NCBI RefSeq assembly: GCF_009862785.1
Contig: NZ_WWHU01000001.1
Location: 1,736,001-1,800,000, forward strand
Reading direction: 5' to 3'
Length of the DNA stretch: 64,000 nt
DNA from: Gordonia sp. SID5947
Lineage (GTDB): Bacteria > Actinomycetota > Actinomycetes > Mycobacteriales > Mycobacteriaceae
Below, in pieces: positions 1-10,312 of this stretch. The position numbers were made by a program, and so were the translations under genes. The notes beneath the pieces are model-generated. The model made no database searches, was not told where the DNA came from, and saw nothing but the letters and a program-made list of their open reading frames with translations. The stretch's first letter is position 1. Every line of letters begins with the position of its first letter.

Positions 1-775
1 CGGGATCGCCGGTGATGATCGCGATCCACAGCTGGTCTGGGCTGTGGAAGACGCACAACTCGAGCACCATGGCGCGCACCAGATCCCGGGTCTCCTGCCG
101 CGCCCCCTCGATGCTGACCGCCGGAAAGCCACGCAACGAGATCGCCGTCGGCAACCGGTGCACCACCGAATGTGTCCGGATGAAGCGGCGCAGCGCCACC
201 ATCGAGACCGGTTCGAGGTCCTCGAGAGGTCCCGTCTCGGGAGGCATCAACCGCGTGGCGAGACGCTGCGAACCGAGTCCCACACGGACATGGGCGAAAT
301 CGCTGTCGGACGGTCGTCGCTCCCACATCCGTCGACCACCCACGATGTCCAGCAGAGCGGCCGGATCGGGATGACTCCAGGTGAGGGCGGCGCGTTGGGC
401 TTCGACGGTCTCACGTACCTGAGTACGCGTCTGCCCGAGGTAACGGAAGTAGTCCCTACGTTCTTCGTTCAGCTCGGCGGCCCGTTTGCCGCCGCCACGC
501 CCGCCCGCGAACATGCCGACCATCGACATCAGCATCATCAGCGGGAACATCACGGCCAGTGGGTTGGACACGATCGTCCGGCCGCCGGTCACCAGCATCA
601 TCGAGATCATGCCGACCACCGCGACCACCATCACCACGGGGAGCATCCGGGTGACCACGGGGCCCGGGACCACCCGCGGCACGTCGGGTGGAGGCTGGAT
701 GGCCAGTTCTCCACCCGGCGACCGGGGTGGCGTGATCCGCGGCCGCCGGACAAACCCGTCCGTAGTCGCCACCAT
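1..775 (-). CDS. eccC: EccC, type VII (ESX-4-like) secretion FtsK/SpoIIIE ATPase, N-terminal part
   Basis: This is the N-terminal 258 residues of the ESX membrane ATPase that powers substrate export across the inner membrane; the gene runs off the left edge. The ATG at 775 has a GGGGGAG ribosome-binding site directly upstream. After a Pro/Arg-rich cytoplasmic start, two hydrophobic segments lie at about residues 35-80. They are followed by a Gly/Lys-rich turn and the conserved EccC stretch with ERRDYFRYL, then the region ending in HSPDQLWIAIITGD. The FtsK ATPase domains lie outside the window. The gene is divergent from eccD, the arrangement of the M. tuberculosis ESX-4 locus. The family call is secure; the ESX-4 subtype is inferred from gene order. 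Confidence 0.9.
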   Translation of the reverse strand, partial: MVATTDGFVRRPRITPPRSPGGELAIQPPPDVPRVVPGPVVTRMLPVVMVVAVVGMISMMLVTGGRTIVSNPLAVMFPLMMLMSMVGMFAGGRGGGKRAAELNEERRDYFRYLGQTRTQVRETVEAQRAALTWSHPDPAALLDIVGGRRMWERRPSDSDFAHVRVGLGSQRLATRLMPPETGPLEDLEPVSMVALRRFIRTHSVVHRLPTAISLRGFPAVSIEGARQETRDLVRAMVLELCVFHSPDQLWIAIITGDP

Positions 776-892
776 TCGATCTCCCCCCGACCGACCCCGC
801 AATCCCGATGTCGTGACCCACCGGGCGCGCGCTGCTACACAATTGACGCAGTTCGCTATGTTAACCGCGAACCGGGCGGGGGGAACCCATCG

Positions 893-2437
893 ATGTCAAC
901 TGTGGATTCACGTGTGAGCGCGACGCTCCCGCAGGCCGCGGCGTGCGACGACCCAGGGGCACGCGCCCGCGCCGACGCCGGGATCGAGCCCGAATTGGTC
1001 AGGGTCTCGGTCCTCGGCGGGAACACCCAGTTGGATGTCGGTCTACCTGCACGGTTGCCCGTCGCAGCGCTGATCCCTGACCTGGTGACCCAGGTCAGGA
1101 CACGCAACTCGACAGGACCCGACGACGTCCCGGAGAGCGAGGACGGGCGTCGGTACGACCGCCCGAACCGATGGACGCTCGGTCTGATCGGGCAGGAACA
1201 GATCGCACCGGACCGGTCGCTGTCGGAATCGGGTATCCGTGACGGCGACCTGCTGGTGCTCCGGTCCATTCACGCCGGCGACTCGCCCGCACTGTTCGAC
1301 GACGTCGTGGACGCCGTCGCTCGTTTGAATGAATCTCATTTCGCGAGTTGGTCACCGCGGTCCGCCCGGGTCGCCGGTCACGCGGTCGCGGTCGTCGCCG
1401 CCGTCGCGGCCGCTGTCGCACTGGGCGCGTCCCGACGGACCGACGAGGCGTTGTGGATCGCCGGGCTCGGCGGCCTCGCAGCCATCGGTCTGATCACCGC
1501 CGGGACGATCGTCGCGCGGCATCACGGTGACCGTACGAGCGCCGCCGTACTCGTCTCGACTGCGATGCCGCTCGCCTTCGTCACCGGCATGCTCCTCACC
1601 CCGGGACGTTTCGGGGCGGCACATCTGACCCTGGGGTGCGCCGTGGCCCTCGTCGCCGCAGTCGTGTCGTACCGGCTCACCACTGTCGGTCCGGCGATAC
1701 ACAGCGCAGTCACCACGGCCACTCTGCTCGCCGGTTTCGGTTGTGGCGCAGCACTGTTGCTCAGGGCGCCGGTGTCGGACGTGGCCGCGGCGCTGGCTGC
1801 GGTCGGCATCCTGGTCGTCGCACTCGCCCCACGCGCGACCATCGTCCTCGCGAGGCTCCCACTTCCGCCGATACCCACCGCGGGAACGTCGATGGACGCC
1901 GAGGACATCGAACCCCGCCCCGCGATCGAGGGCATCGGCGCCATCGGCGCGACGGTCCTGCCGAGAGCCGACGCGCTCGAACGTCGGTCCGTCGTCGCCA
2001 CTGAGTATCTGACCGGCATCATCGGCGGCACCGCATTCGTGACCGCCGTGTGCGTGATCCTCGCGGCGGCACCGCTTTCGGGGCTCGAACCGAAGTCCGC
2101 GGCCTACGCCGGGATCATCGCGCTCGTGCTCTGCCTGCGCGGCAGGTCCCACAGCGATCTGGCGCAGGCCGCCTGCCTTGTCGGCAGTGGCTCACTTGCC
2201 CTCATCGCGCTCGTCACAGGCCTCGCATTCGGGTCGGACCATTGGCCGATCATCGCGTTCGCCGTGGCCATGGCAATGGCGGCCGCCGCGATCGTCCTCG
2301 GCGTGATCGCGCCGAACCACGAGTTCTCTCCGGTGATGCGACGTACCGCCGAGATCATCGAGTACACGCTCGTGGTGGTCATCGTGCCCCTCCTGCTGTG
2401 GATACTCGACCTGTACCGGACCGTCCGGGAGATCTGA
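893..2437 (+). CDS. eccD: EccD, type VII secretion integral membrane protein
   Basis: EccD forms the multi-pass membrane channel part of the ESX secretion complex. The 514-residue product has a soluble N-terminal ubiquitin-like (YukD-type) domain at about residues 35-130, which includes the LVRVSVLGGNTQLDVGLP strand and a DLLVLR strand. About eleven hydrophobic segments run from residue 160 to the C-terminus. The ATG at 893 was chosen because the preceding in-frame extension is low-complexity and lies antisense to eccC. The mycP start codon follows the stop after one base, so the two are probably translated together. Length and topology are normal for the family. Confidence 0.92.
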   Translation: MSTVDSRVSATLPQAAACDDPGARARADAGIEPELVRVSVLGGNTQLDVGLPARLPVAALIPDLVTQVRTRNSTGPDDVPESEDGRRYDRPNRWTLGLIGQEQIAPDRSLSESGIRDGDLLVLRSIHAGDSPALFDDVVDAVARLNESHFASWSPRSARVAGHAVAVVAAVAAAVALGASRRTDEALWIAGLGGLAAIGLITAGTIVARHHGDRTSAAVLVSTAMPLAFVTGMLLTPGRFGAAHLTLGCAVALVAAVVSYRLTTVGPAIHSAVTTATLLAGFGCGAALLLRAPVSDVAAALAAVGILVVALAPRATIVLARLPLPPIPTAGTSMDAEDIEPRPAIEGIGAIGATVLPRADALERRSVVATEYLTGIIGGTAFVTAVCVILAAAPLSGLEPKSAAYAGIIALVLCLRGRSHSDLAQAACLVGSGSLALIALVTGLAFGSDHWPIIAFAVAMAMAAAAIVLGVIAPNHEFSPVMRRTAEIIEYTLVVVIVPLLLWILDLYRTVREI

Positions 2438-2438
2438 G

Positions 2439-3833
2439 GTGCGCCGGCTGCTCCACACAGGTGCGGCACTGGTTGCGTCGCTCGCGCTGATCGGCGCGTT
2501 CGGGAATGCGCCCGTCGCCGCGCTGACGCCCCCCACGATCGACCCCACAGCGTTGGAGCGGTCCACACCCGCCGCGCCACCGGAGGCCACCGAGCAGCGC
2601 ACATTGTGCGCCGAGCCGCTGGCGACCGGGCGTCACGACACGTCCGATCCCACTGCCGCACAATCGATGATGAACCTCCCGGAGGCGTGGCGCTTCAGCC
2701 GCGGCAGGGGACAGAAGGTCGCCGTCATCGACACCGGTGTGACGCCGCATCCTCGTCTGGGTCGGGTGCAGCCGGGCGGCGACTACGTGTCGTCGGGAGA
2801 CGGTCTGGCCGACTGCGACGCGCACGGCACGCTGGTCGCGGGCATCATCGCCGCGGCACCGAGCCGCGACGACGCGTTCGCCGGTGTCGCGCCGGAGGCC
2901 TCATTGATCTCGATCCGGCAGTCGAGCGGCGCGTACTCGGCCCGCGACCGCGGACCAGCCGACTCCGACCCCACCGTCGGGGCCGCGTACGGGTCGGTCC
3001 GCACCCTCGCCGCCGCGGTGGTGCGCGCCACCGACCTCGGTGCCACCGTCATCAACATCTCCGAGGTCGCCTGCGCCCCCACTGGATCGAGACTCGACGA
3101 CAGGTCGCTCGGCGCAGCGGTCAAGTACGCCTACGACCGCAACGTCGTGGTGGTCGTCGCCGCTGGCAACGTCTCGCAGAACTCCGGATGCCCGGACCAG
3201 AACCCACCGCCGGCGGCAGCCGACCTCGAGGGGTGGGGATCGGTGTCCACCATCGCGAGTCCGGCCTGGTTCTCGCCGTATGTCCTGGCCGTCGGGTCGG
3301 TGGACTCCGATACCGGCACGCCGAGCGGATTCAGCCTGCACGGCCCGTGGGTACGGGTGGCGGCTCCGGGCACGGGCATCGTGAGCCTGACCAGCGTTCG
3401 CGGATCGAGCGAACTCGTCGATGCTCAGCAAGGACAGGACGGGCCGATCCCGATCGCGGGCACGAGCTTCGCGACCCCCTACGTGGCGGGCGCCGTCGCC
3501 CTGGTGCGTGCCCGGTTTCCCCACCTTCGTCCGGCCGAGGTCATGGAGCGCATCACCCGTACCGCCCACTCCCCCGGTACCGGCCACGACACCGCCATCG
3601 GCCATGGGGTCATCGATCCTGTGGCTGCCCTGACCAGCGAGATCCCGCGTGGACTGCCGAATCCCACCGATGCCCGGCCGATCGCTGCGCCGGGCGCGGA
3701 GCCCGTTGTCGACCACACCGCCCGGAACGTCGCACTCATCGGTGCCGGCGTGTGTGCCGCGGTGATCGCGGTGGTGCTGTTGGTGGCGATGCCGCATCGT
3801 CGTGTGCGGCACCTCGACCCGGACGAGTATTAA
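2439..3833 (+). CDS. mycP: MycP mycosin, subtilisin-like membrane serine protease of type VII secretion
   Basis: Mycosins are subtilases anchored on the outer face of the inner membrane that stabilise the ESX complex. The 464-residue product starts at a GTG one base after the eccD stop. It has a signal peptide (about residues 1-30) and the full catalytic triad context: Asp in AVIDTGV, His in DAHGTLVAG and Ser in GTSFATPYVAG. A single transmembrane helix near residues 427-450 is followed by an Arg/His-rich tail. In the M. tuberculosis ESX-4 cluster the next gene would be eccB4; here it is ispH, so the cluster ends abruptly. Confidence 0.93.
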   Translation: MRRLLHTGAALVASLALIGAFGNAPVAALTPPTIDPTALERSTPAAPPEATEQRTLCAEPLATGRHDTSDPTAAQSMMNLPEAWRFSRGRGQKVAVIDTGVTPHPRLGRVQPGGDYVSSGDGLADCDAHGTLVAGIIAAAPSRDDAFAGVAPEASLISIRQSSGAYSARDRGPADSDPTVGAAYGSVRTLAAAVVRATDLGATVINISEVACAPTGSRLDDRSLGAAVKYAYDRNVVVVVAAGNVSQNSGCPDQNPPPAAADLEGWGSVSTIASPAWFSPYVLAVGSVDSDTGTPSGFSLHGPWVRVAAPGTGIVSLTSVRGSSELVDAQQGQDGPIPIAGTSFATPYVAGAVALVRARFPHLRPAEVMERITRTAHSPGTGHDTAIGHGVIDPVAALTSEIPRGLPNPTDARPIAAPGAEPVVDHTARNVALIGAGVCAAVIAVVLLVAMPHRRVRHLDPDEY

Positions 3834-3855
3834 CCGAACACGCGCGCAGTGCGGC

Positions 3856-4809
3856 TCACTTCGAGGTACGCGCGGGCCGCAGTTCTCGCGGCAGCGCGAA
3901 GGTCAACGTCTCGTTCGCGGTGTTGACGGTGTCGACCGAGTCATAACCATGCTCGGCCAGCAGATCGAGGACTCCGCGGACGAGGACCTCGGGCACCGAC
4001 GCCCCGGATGTCACGCCCACCGTCGTGACGCCGGTCAGCCAGGCCTCGTCGATGTCACGCGCGTAGTCGACGAGATACGACGCCGCCGCGCCGTTCTGCA
4101 GGGCCACCTCGACCAGCCGCTGTGAGTTCGACGAGTTCTGGGAACCGACGACGATCACGAGGTCGCATTGCGGCGCCATCGCCTTCACCGCCACCTGCCG
4201 ATTCTGCGTCGCGTAGCAGATGTCGTCACTGGGCGGGTCCTCGAGCAGCGGGAACTTCTCGCGAAGCCGCTTCACGGTCTCCATCGTCTCGTCCACGGAC
4301 AGCGTCGTCTGTGACAGCCAGATCACCTTCGACTCGTCGCGTACCTCGACGTCGTCGACATGATCCGGACCGTCGACGAGCTGGATGTGCTCGGGCGCCT
4401 CGCCCGCGGTCCCCTCAACCTCCTCATGGCCTTCGTGGCCGATGAGGAGGATGTCGTAGTCGTCCCGGGCGAACCGCTTGGCCTCCTGGTGCACCTTGGT
4501 GACCAGAGGGCAGGTCGCGTCGATCGTCTTCAGACTGCGTTCCGCCGCGGTCCGATGGACCTCGGGCGACACACCGTGCGCCGAGAAGACGACGATCGCA
4601 CCCTCGGGGACCTCGTCGGTCTCGCCGACGAAAATCGCACCGCGGTCGGTCAGCGTCTCGACGACATGGCGGTTGTGCACGATCTCCTTACGGACATACA
4701 CAGGGGCACCATGCTTGTCGAGAGTGCGCTCCACGGTCTCGACGGCACGATCCACCCCGGCGCAGTAGCCACGGGGTTCGGCCAAGAGGACACGCTTGCG
4801 ATCAACCAT
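3856..4809 (-). CDS. ispH: IspH, 4-hydroxy-3-methylbut-2-enyl diphosphate reductase
   Basis: IspH is the last enzyme of the MEP isoprenoid pathway and reduces HMBPP to IPP and DMAPP using a [4Fe-4S] cluster. The 317-residue product has the three expected cluster cysteines in GYCAGV (residue 17), ATCPLV and DDICYAT, and the active-site sequence [11 protein letters not shown]. Length is typical. It converges on mycP with only about 20 bp between stop codons. It is divergent from the lipid-droplet-type gene at 4913, and its ispH-xseA neighbourhood is conserved in mycobacteria. The ATG at 4809 fits the family N-terminus. Confidence 0.97.
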   Translation of the reverse strand: MVDRKRVLLAEPRGYCAGVDRAVETVERTLDKHGAPVYVRKEIVHNRHVVETLTDRGAIFVGETDEVPEGAIVVFSAHGVSPEVHRTAAERSLKTIDATCPLVTKVHQEAKRFARDDYDILLIGHEGHEEVEGTAGEAPEHIQLVDGPDHVDDVEVRDESKVIWLSQTTLSVDETMETVKRLREKFPLLEDPPSDDICYATQNRQVAVKAMAPQCDLVIVVGSQNSSNSQRLVEVALQNGAAASYLVDYARDIDEAWLTGVTTVGVTSGASVPEVLVRGVLDLLAEHGYDSVDTVNTANETLTFALPRELRPARTSK

Positions 4810-4912
4810 GTCTCCCAGCCTACGGGCTTTCGCCGGGGGTCTGCGCCCGACGCACGATCACCCCGCGAGTCCTGGGGTGGATCAGTACCCCATCGGATGG
4901 CAGAGTGTGGTC

Positions 4913-5758
4913 ATGGTTCGCGCACCGTATCCGGCCCGCATCGCCGCCGGTCTCGTCGTCACCGCGATCGAGGAGTCCCGAAAACTGCCCGCCCTGGTGG
5001 TCACACTGCCCATGACCGCGGTCAGCCAGACCCTGCAGGCGGGTATGCGGGTACAGCAGAACATCGCCGAGCTCGCCATCAAGGGTGACCTCGCGCTCGA
5101 GACGCTGTTCGAGAAACCGGCCGACCAGCCCGAATGGGCTCGGTTCGATGACGATGACGACACCGTCGACGCCGAGGTGGGCCGGACACCCATCGAGAAC
5201 GGGGACAGCACCGCCCCGCCGGCCACGCCCGCCCCGGAGAATCCTGTGTCCGAAAACACAGGATCCGATGCCGGTGGACCCTCCGGAGCCCCATCGTCGG
5301 ACCCGAATCCCTCGGTGAACACGGCGCCGGCGAAGGCGCCCGCCACGAAGAAGGCCGCCCCGAAAGAGACCGCCCCGAAGAAGACCGCGGCGAGCAAGAC
5401 GGCAACGAACAAGAAGACCGCCCCGAAAGAGGCTGCCCGCAAGGGCGGCACCGAGCAGGCAGGTGGTCGATTCGCCCTCTACAGCGCTCCTCCCGAGGGA
5501 GTCGTGAACGCGGACGGTGAGTCGACCACGAACAAGGCGGCAACGACGTTCGACGGCCCGGTTCCGGACATCGTCGAGTACATCGAATACGACAGCCTCA
5601 CGCTCGCCCAGCTGCGCGCCAAGCTGCGCAGCGTCGGTCTCGACGAACTCGAACAGCTCGCGGCCTATGAGAAGGCGACCAGAGCGCGGGCGCCGTTCGT
5701 CACGATGATCGACAATCGCATCGCCTCGCAGAACAGCAAGCGTCAACCGACCACGTGA
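4913..5758 (+). CDS. Lipid-droplet-associated-type protein with Lys/Ala-rich linker (Rv1109c-like position)
   Basis: The 281-residue product begins with an N-terminal amphipathic/hydrophobic region ([14 protein letters not shown], then [14 protein letters not shown]) that resembles actinobacterial proteins annotated as lipid-droplet-associated. A long low-complexity linker follows. It is first acidic/Pro-rich (about residues 80-140) and then carries repeated KKxAPKE-type Lys/Ala/Pro motifs (about residues 140-185), like the basic tails of HbhA-type proteins. A short C-terminal helical module ([13 protein letters not shown]...) closes the protein. The stop overlaps the xseA start (GTGA), so it is probably co-transcribed with exonuclease VII. 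The molecular role is inferred from family resemblance only. Confidence 0.65.
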   Translation: MVRAPYPARIAAGLVVTAIEESRKLPALVVTLPMTAVSQTLQAGMRVQQNIAELAIKGDLALETLFEKPADQPEWARFDDDDDTVDAEVGRTPIENGDSTAPPATPAPENPVSENTGSDAGGPSGAPSSDPNPSVNTAPAKAPATKKAAPKETAPKKTAASKTATNKKTAPKEAARKGGTEQAGGRFALYSAPPEGVVNADGESTTNKAATTFDGPVPDIVEYIEYDSLTLAQLRAKLRSVGLDELEQLAAYEKATRARAPFVTMIDNRIASQNSKRQPTT

Positions 5759-7011
5759 CATCAGACCGCGCGACATCGGGGGCGCAGTCGGCGAACTCAG
5801 CCGAGCACCCATGGCCGGTACGGACCGTCAACACCAAGATCGCCGACTGGATCCACCGGTTGGGGCAGATCTGGGTGGAGGGCCAGGTGACCCAGATCAA
5901 TCGCCGGCCCGGCACGCGGGTGGCTTTCCTGACCCTGCGTGACCCCGCCGCCGACATCTCGATCTCGGTGACCTGCAGCCCGGACCTGCTCTTCCGGACT
6001 GAGGTCCCGCTCACCGAGGGCAGTCACGTGGTGGTACTCGGCAGACCGACGTATTTCACCGGCCGCGGCACGGTGTCACTCCGGGTCACCGACATCCGGC
6101 CCGTCGGGGTCGGAGAACTGCTTCTTCGAATCGAACGACTCCGGCAGTTGCTGGCCGCCGAAGGCCTCTTCGACAGCCGCCTGAAGCGCCCGCTGCCCTT
6201 CCTGCCCACCGCGGTCGGGCTCATCAGTGGACGATCCAGCGCCGCCCAGCGCGATGTGGTGGCGGTGGCCGCCGGCCGGTGGCCCGCGGTGCGATTCGAT
6301 GTGCGCGATGCCCCGGTTCAGGGACCGACCGCCGTGCCACGGATCCTCCGGCATCTGGCCGACCTCGATGCAGATCCGGCGGTCGAGGTCATCATCATCG
6401 CCCGTGGGGGTGGCAGTGTGGAGGACCTGCTCCCCTTCTCCGACGAGGCACTGCTGCGCGCGGTGTCGGTGTGCCGCACTCCGGTGATCAGTGCGATCGG
6501 TCACGAACCCGACGCCCCGTTGCTGGATCTGGTCGCCGATCTGCGGGCGGCCACCCCGACGGACGCCGCGAAACGCGTCGTGCCAGATGTCGCAGCGGAG
6601 CTGGCCGGTGTCGCGCAGATGCGGCAGCGCAGCGCCCATGCGTTGCGAAACTGGGTACGACGGGAGACTCACGTCGTCGACGGGCTACGAGCCCGTCCGG
6701 TGCTGGCGCGACCCTTCACCGTGATCGATGCCCATGCCGAGCAGATCGACCGGATGCGCCGCGACATGCGCCGCGACATCCGGCGTCATGTCGACACAGA
6801 GGACCGTCGCCGCGACCATCTGTCTGCCCGGTTGGGCACACTGGGCCCCGCACAGACACTCGCCCGCGGATACGCCGTGGTGCAACGCACAGATGTCGAC
6901 CCGGCCCACGTGGTGGGAACTGCCGCGGACATGCCCGGCGGGGCGCGCTTGCGCATTCGGGTGGCCGACGGTGCCGCGACGGCACGCGTGACCGAAGGAG
7001 ACGAAACGTGA
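5755..7011 (+). CDS. xseA: Exodeoxyribonuclease VII large subunit
   Basis: XseA is the catalytic large subunit of exonuclease VII, which degrades single-stranded DNA processively. The 418-residue product has the N-terminal OB-fold (about residues 20-115, [23 protein letters not shown]) and the nuclease domain with [19 protein letters not shown] and [25 protein letters not shown] split around residue 240. A coiled-coil region and a C-terminal segment with LARGYAVVQ follow. The GTG start overlaps the upstream stop, and the stop overlaps the xseB GTG, giving a three-gene translationally coupled unit. Confidence 0.97.
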   Translation: MTSDRATSGAQSANSAEHPWPVRTVNTKIADWIHRLGQIWVEGQVTQINRRPGTRVAFLTLRDPAADISISVTCSPDLLFRTEVPLTEGSHVVVLGRPTYFTGRGTVSLRVTDIRPVGVGELLLRIERLRQLLAAEGLFDSRLKRPLPFLPTAVGLISGRSSAAQRDVVAVAAGRWPAVRFDVRDAPVQGPTAVPRILRHLADLDADPAVEVIIIARGGGSVEDLLPFSDEALLRAVSVCRTPVISAIGHEPDAPLLDLVADLRAATPTDAAKRVVPDVAAELAGVAQMRQRSAHALRNWVRRETHVVDGLRARPVLARPFTVIDAHAEQIDRMRRDMRRDIRRHVDTEDRRRDHLSARLGTLGPAQTLARGYAVVQRTDVDPAHVVGTAADMPGGARLRIRVADGAATARVTEGDET

Positions 7012-7271
7012 ACGGGGACGCGGATCAGGCGGATCCACAACTCGACGACGGGGATCGGACCCCGGTCGAGGAACTCGGATACGAAGAGGCGCGCGACGAA
7101 CTCGTCGATGTGGTGGCCACTCTCGAACACGGCGGCCTGGACCTCGATGCCTCACTCGCCCTCTGGGAACGTGGCGAGGCACTCGCCGCACGCTGCGAAG
7201 AACATCTGGCGGGCGCCCGCGACCGGATCGAGTCCGCCCTGGCCGAGAGCGACGCCGACGACGACGACTGA
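7008..7271 (+). CDS. xseB: Exodeoxyribonuclease VII small subunit
   Basis: This 87-residue acidic helical protein matches XseB, which pairs with XseA in exonuclease VII. The recognisable core is [19 protein letters not shown] followed by [19 protein letters not shown], the usual two-helix hairpin. The GTG start overlaps the xseA stop by 4 bp and sits just after a GAAGGAG ribosome-binding site. The N-terminal 22 residues and the Asp-rich C-terminus are variable extensions. It converges on the DUF4245 gene 18 bp downstream. Confidence 0.95.
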   Translation: MNGDADQADPQLDDGDRTPVEELGYEEARDELVDVVATLEHGGLDLDASLALWERGEALAARCEEHLAGARDRIESALAESDADDDD

Positions 7272-7289
7272 AGCACGCCGACCGGCGGC

Positions 7290-7856
7290 TCAGGCGCCAT
7301 TCGGTAGCGGTTGCTGCGCCAGCACGGCCGTGGCGATCTCGGTCATGTCCTCATCGGGGCCGCGGGACAGGACGGCGATCCGCACATCACCGAGGTCGGT
7401 GATCCAGAATTTCTTGTCGTCCGGTGTCGAGTACGTGACCCATTCCTTCCCACCGATCTGTCGGGTACCGGTTCCCAGTGCCTCGCCGCCGCCGAGATGG
7501 ACGACCAGATCCTCCTCGGAGGCATCGGTCTGGCTGAGTTGGACGTACGCGCCGACGTCAGAGATCCAGCCCACATTGCTGACGCGGGTACCCCCGACCG
7601 CCTGCGTCGATCCCGAATTCGGCTTCCAACCCTGCGGCGTTGCCGGCTCGCGGATCGGGAACGGCAGATCACGGGCGTCGGCCTTCAGGGCGGCCGACAC
7701 GTCGAAACCCGGCGTCTTGTCGTCGGAAGCCTGACCCGACAGCCCGACCGAGCAATTGCCCGATGCGATCGCGACGATCGCGCAGATGATCAGCAGTGGG
7801 ATCAACGACCAGATCATGTCCTTGCTGCTGTGCAGGATGCGGGGTTTGGCGGCCAT
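7290..7856 (-). CDS. DUF4245 single-pass membrane protein
   Basis: This 188-residue protein of unknown function has one N-terminal transmembrane helix (about residues 14-35, MIWSLIPLLIICAIVAIASG). A probably extracytoplasmic domain carries the DUF4245 pattern, with LPFPIREPATPQGWKPNS, WISDVGAYVQLSQTD, KEWVTYST and a final IATAVLAQQPLP split through it. DUF4245 genes usually sit next to xseB and glpX in actinobacteria, as here. The ATG at 7856 gives the expected short cytoplasmic tail (AAKPRILHSSKD); longer in-frame extensions overlap the divergent ABC transporter gene region. Confidence 0.85.
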   Translation of the reverse strand: MAAKPRILHSSKDMIWSLIPLLIICAIVAIASGNCSVGLSGQASDDKTPGFDVSAALKADARDLPFPIREPATPQGWKPNSGSTQAVGGTRVSNVGWISDVGAYVQLSQTDASEEDLVVHLGGGEALGTGTRQIGGKEWVTYSTPDDKKFWITDLGDVRIAVLSRGPDEDMTEIATAVLAQQPLPNGA

Positions 7857-7958
7857 GCCATGAGTATCCCAAGGTCCGCCGCGTGCACCGACGGCGCCCA
7901 TCCGACCCGCGGACGCCAGGGCCTGTTCATCGTGCGTCCCAGCCTGTTGAGTGGTGCC

Positions 7959-9442
7959 ATGGGACGCCTCAGACGCTCGGTACCCGCACTGTGCATCGTG
8001 ATGCTTCTCGTCGTCGGGTTGTCCGGATGCGGCAGCGAACGGTCGACGGGTATCGAGGGCATCCGCGACTCCGGAGTCCTGCGGGTGGGCACGGAGGGCA
8101 CGTATGCGCCGTTCAGCTACCACGACCCGACGACCGGTCGGCTCGCCGGTTACGACGTCGACGTCGCCAACGCGGTCGCCGAGAAACTGGGGGTGCGCGC
8201 CGAGTTCGTGGAGACGCCGTGGGATTCGATCTTCGCCGCGTTGGGCGCAGATCGTTTCGACGTGGTGGCCAACCAGGTCACCATCACGCCGGAGAGACAA
8301 GCGAAATACGACCTGTCCGAACCGTATTCGATCGGCGAAGGCGTCATCGTGACCCGCGCCGACGACTCCTCGATCCGCTCGCTCGCCGATCTGAACGGCA
8401 AGGTCACCGCGCAGTCCTCGACCAGCAACTGGGCCCAGGTCGCTCGCGACGCGGGAGCCCGGGTCGAGACCGTCGAGGGATTCACGCAGGCGATCAAGTT
8501 GCTGAACCAGGACCGCATCCAGGCGACCGTGAACGACAGCATCGCCGTGTACGCGTACCTGGCGGAAACCGGGGACACCAGCGTCAAGATCTCCGCGAAG
8601 ACCGGCGACACCAGCGAGCAGGCGTTCGCCGCGCGCAAGGACAGCCGGATCGTCGGCGAGATCGACAAGGCGCTCGATGAGCTCAAGGCCGACGGCACTC
8701 TCACACAGATCTCGCAGAAGTACTTGAAGGCAGACGCGAGTGGCGCCCGGCCCGCCGCCTCGGGCGACGAGGCCGCCTCCCGCAGCACGTGGCAGCTGAT
8801 CGCCGACAACTTGTGGCCGATGGCGAGGGCCACCATCACCATGACCATCCCCTCGCCGCGATCAGCTTCGTGATCGGCCTGGTGATTGCGCTTGCGGTCG
8901 CCCTTGCACGGCTCTCCACCAAACGCGCGATCTCATGGGTCGCGCGCGCCTACATCTCGGTGATCCGCGGAACGCCGCTGCTCGTGCAGTTGTTCATCAT
9001 CTTCTATGCCCTGCCCGAACTCGGGGTGAGCGTGCCTCCCTTCCCCGCCGCGGTGGTCGCGTTCTCGCTCAACGTGGGTGGTTACGCGGCCGAGATCATC
9101 CGCAGCGCGATCCTGTCGGTACCGAAGGGGCAGACCGAGGCCGCGCAGACCATCGGGATGGATTATGTGACCACTCTGCGTCGCATCGTGTTACCCCAGG
9201 CCGCGCGCAATGCCGTGCCCGGTCTGTCGAACACGTTGATCTCGCTGGTGAAGGACACCTCGCTGGCCTCGACCATCCTGGTGACCGAATTGCTCCGGGT
9301 CGCCCAGATCGCCGCCGCGCCGACCTTCGAGTTCTTCGCTCTCTACACCACGGCGGCGGTCTTCTACTGGATCGTCTGCGTCGTACTGTCCGGTTTGCAG
9401 GGCCGGCTCGAGAATCGTCTGGGAAGGTTCGTGACGACATGA
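7959..9442 (+). pseudogene. Polar amino-acid ABC importer, fused substrate-binding protein and permease, one frameshift
   Basis: The first part (7959-8873) is a lipoprotein solute-binding domain with signal peptide and lipobox LSGC. It carries GVLRVGTEGTYAPFSY and LAGYDVDVANAVAEKLG, typical of family-3 amino-acid binding proteins. The reading then hits a stop at 8871. The permease continues in another frame to 9442, with the EAA-loop sequence QTIGMDYVTTLRRIVLPQAARNAVPG. Adding one C to the CCCC run at 8849-8852 restores TITMTIPLAAISFVIG, which joins the two through the permease's first membrane helix. Fused SBP-permeases are known in this family. The defect is therefore a 1-nt deletion, either a sequence error or recent inactivation. 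Confidence 0.85.
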
Positions 9443-10227
9443 CCGACAACCCGATCGTCCCCACGCCGAGCGCCGGCGACACGGTGATCGACGTCGATGG
9501 CCTCCGGAAATCGTTCGGCGACAACGAGGTGCTCAAAGGTGTCGACTTCACCGTTCCGGCCGGGAGTGTGACGGTGATCCTCGGCCCGTCGGGCTCCGGC
9601 AAGACCACCATCCTCCGGTCTCTCAATGCGCTCGACCTGCCGGATTCCGGCGTCATCCGGGTTGCGGACGCCACCATCGACTTCGCCGGCACATACGGCA
9701 AGGCCGACATCGCCCGGTATCGCCGCCAGAGCGCGATGGTCTTCCAGAATCACAACCTCTTCCCGCACAAGACCGTGCTGGAGAATGTCATCGAGGGGCC
9801 GGTCATCGTGCAGAAGCGTCCGCGCGCCGAGGCGGTCGCCGATGCCGAACGGCTCCTCGCCGATGTCGGTCTCACCGGCAAGCGCGACGACCACCCCGAT
9901 CAGCTCTCGGGTGGACAGCAACAACGCGTCGGCATCGTCCGTGCTCTTGCGCTGCAACCCAAGGTCATGCTCTTCGACGAACCGACGTCAGCACTCGACC
10001 CCGAACTCGTCGGCGACGTCCTCAAGGTCCTCCAGGATCTCGCGGCTCAGGGGTGGACGATGGTGGTGGTCACCCATGAGATCCGGTTCGCCCGTCAGGT
10101 CGCCGATCAGGTGATATTCGTCGACGACGGCGAGGTGCGTGAAAGGGGAACCGCCGAGCAAGTGATCGATGCGCCGGCCCAGGACCGGACCCGGCAGTTT
10201 CTGCGCCGACTACTCGAACCCCTCTGA
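9439..10227 (+). CDS. Polar amino-acid ABC importer ATPase (GlnQ-like)
   Basis: This 262-residue ATPase energises the upstream importer. It has Walker [11 protein letters not shown]-loop [13 protein letters not shown] signature LSGGQQQRV, Walker [13 protein letters not shown] and the switch histidine in VVVTHEI. The best family match is the glutamine/polar amino-acid GlnQ group. The ATG overlaps the permease stop (ATGA), so the fused SBP-permease and this ATPase form a compact two-gene importer. The substrate cannot be fixed from sequence. Confidence 0.93.
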   Translation: MTDNPIVPTPSAGDTVIDVDGLRKSFGDNEVLKGVDFTVPAGSVTVILGPSGSGKTTILRSLNALDLPDSGVIRVADATIDFAGTYGKADIARYRRQSAMVFQNHNLFPHKTVLENVIEGPVIVQKRPRAEAVADAERLLADVGLTGKRDDHPDQLSGGQQQRVGIVRALALQPKVMLFDEPTSALDPELVGDVLKVLQDLAAQGWTMVVVTHEIRFARQVADQVIFVDDGEVRERGTAEQVIDAPAQDRTRQFLRRLLEPL

Positions 10228-10312
10228 CCCGGCTGACCAAACGCTCGGTATGACATGCAAGGATGAGAGCCACCTGCCGCATTGTCATCGCTGCCACGCC
10301 GAGGAGTCAGAC

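Noticed and set aside
44..892. Long plus-strand frame opposite eccC continuing into eccD
   Set aside because: It is antisense to clearly conserved EccC sequence and is His/Arg-rich low-complexity; the EccD domain begins after 893.
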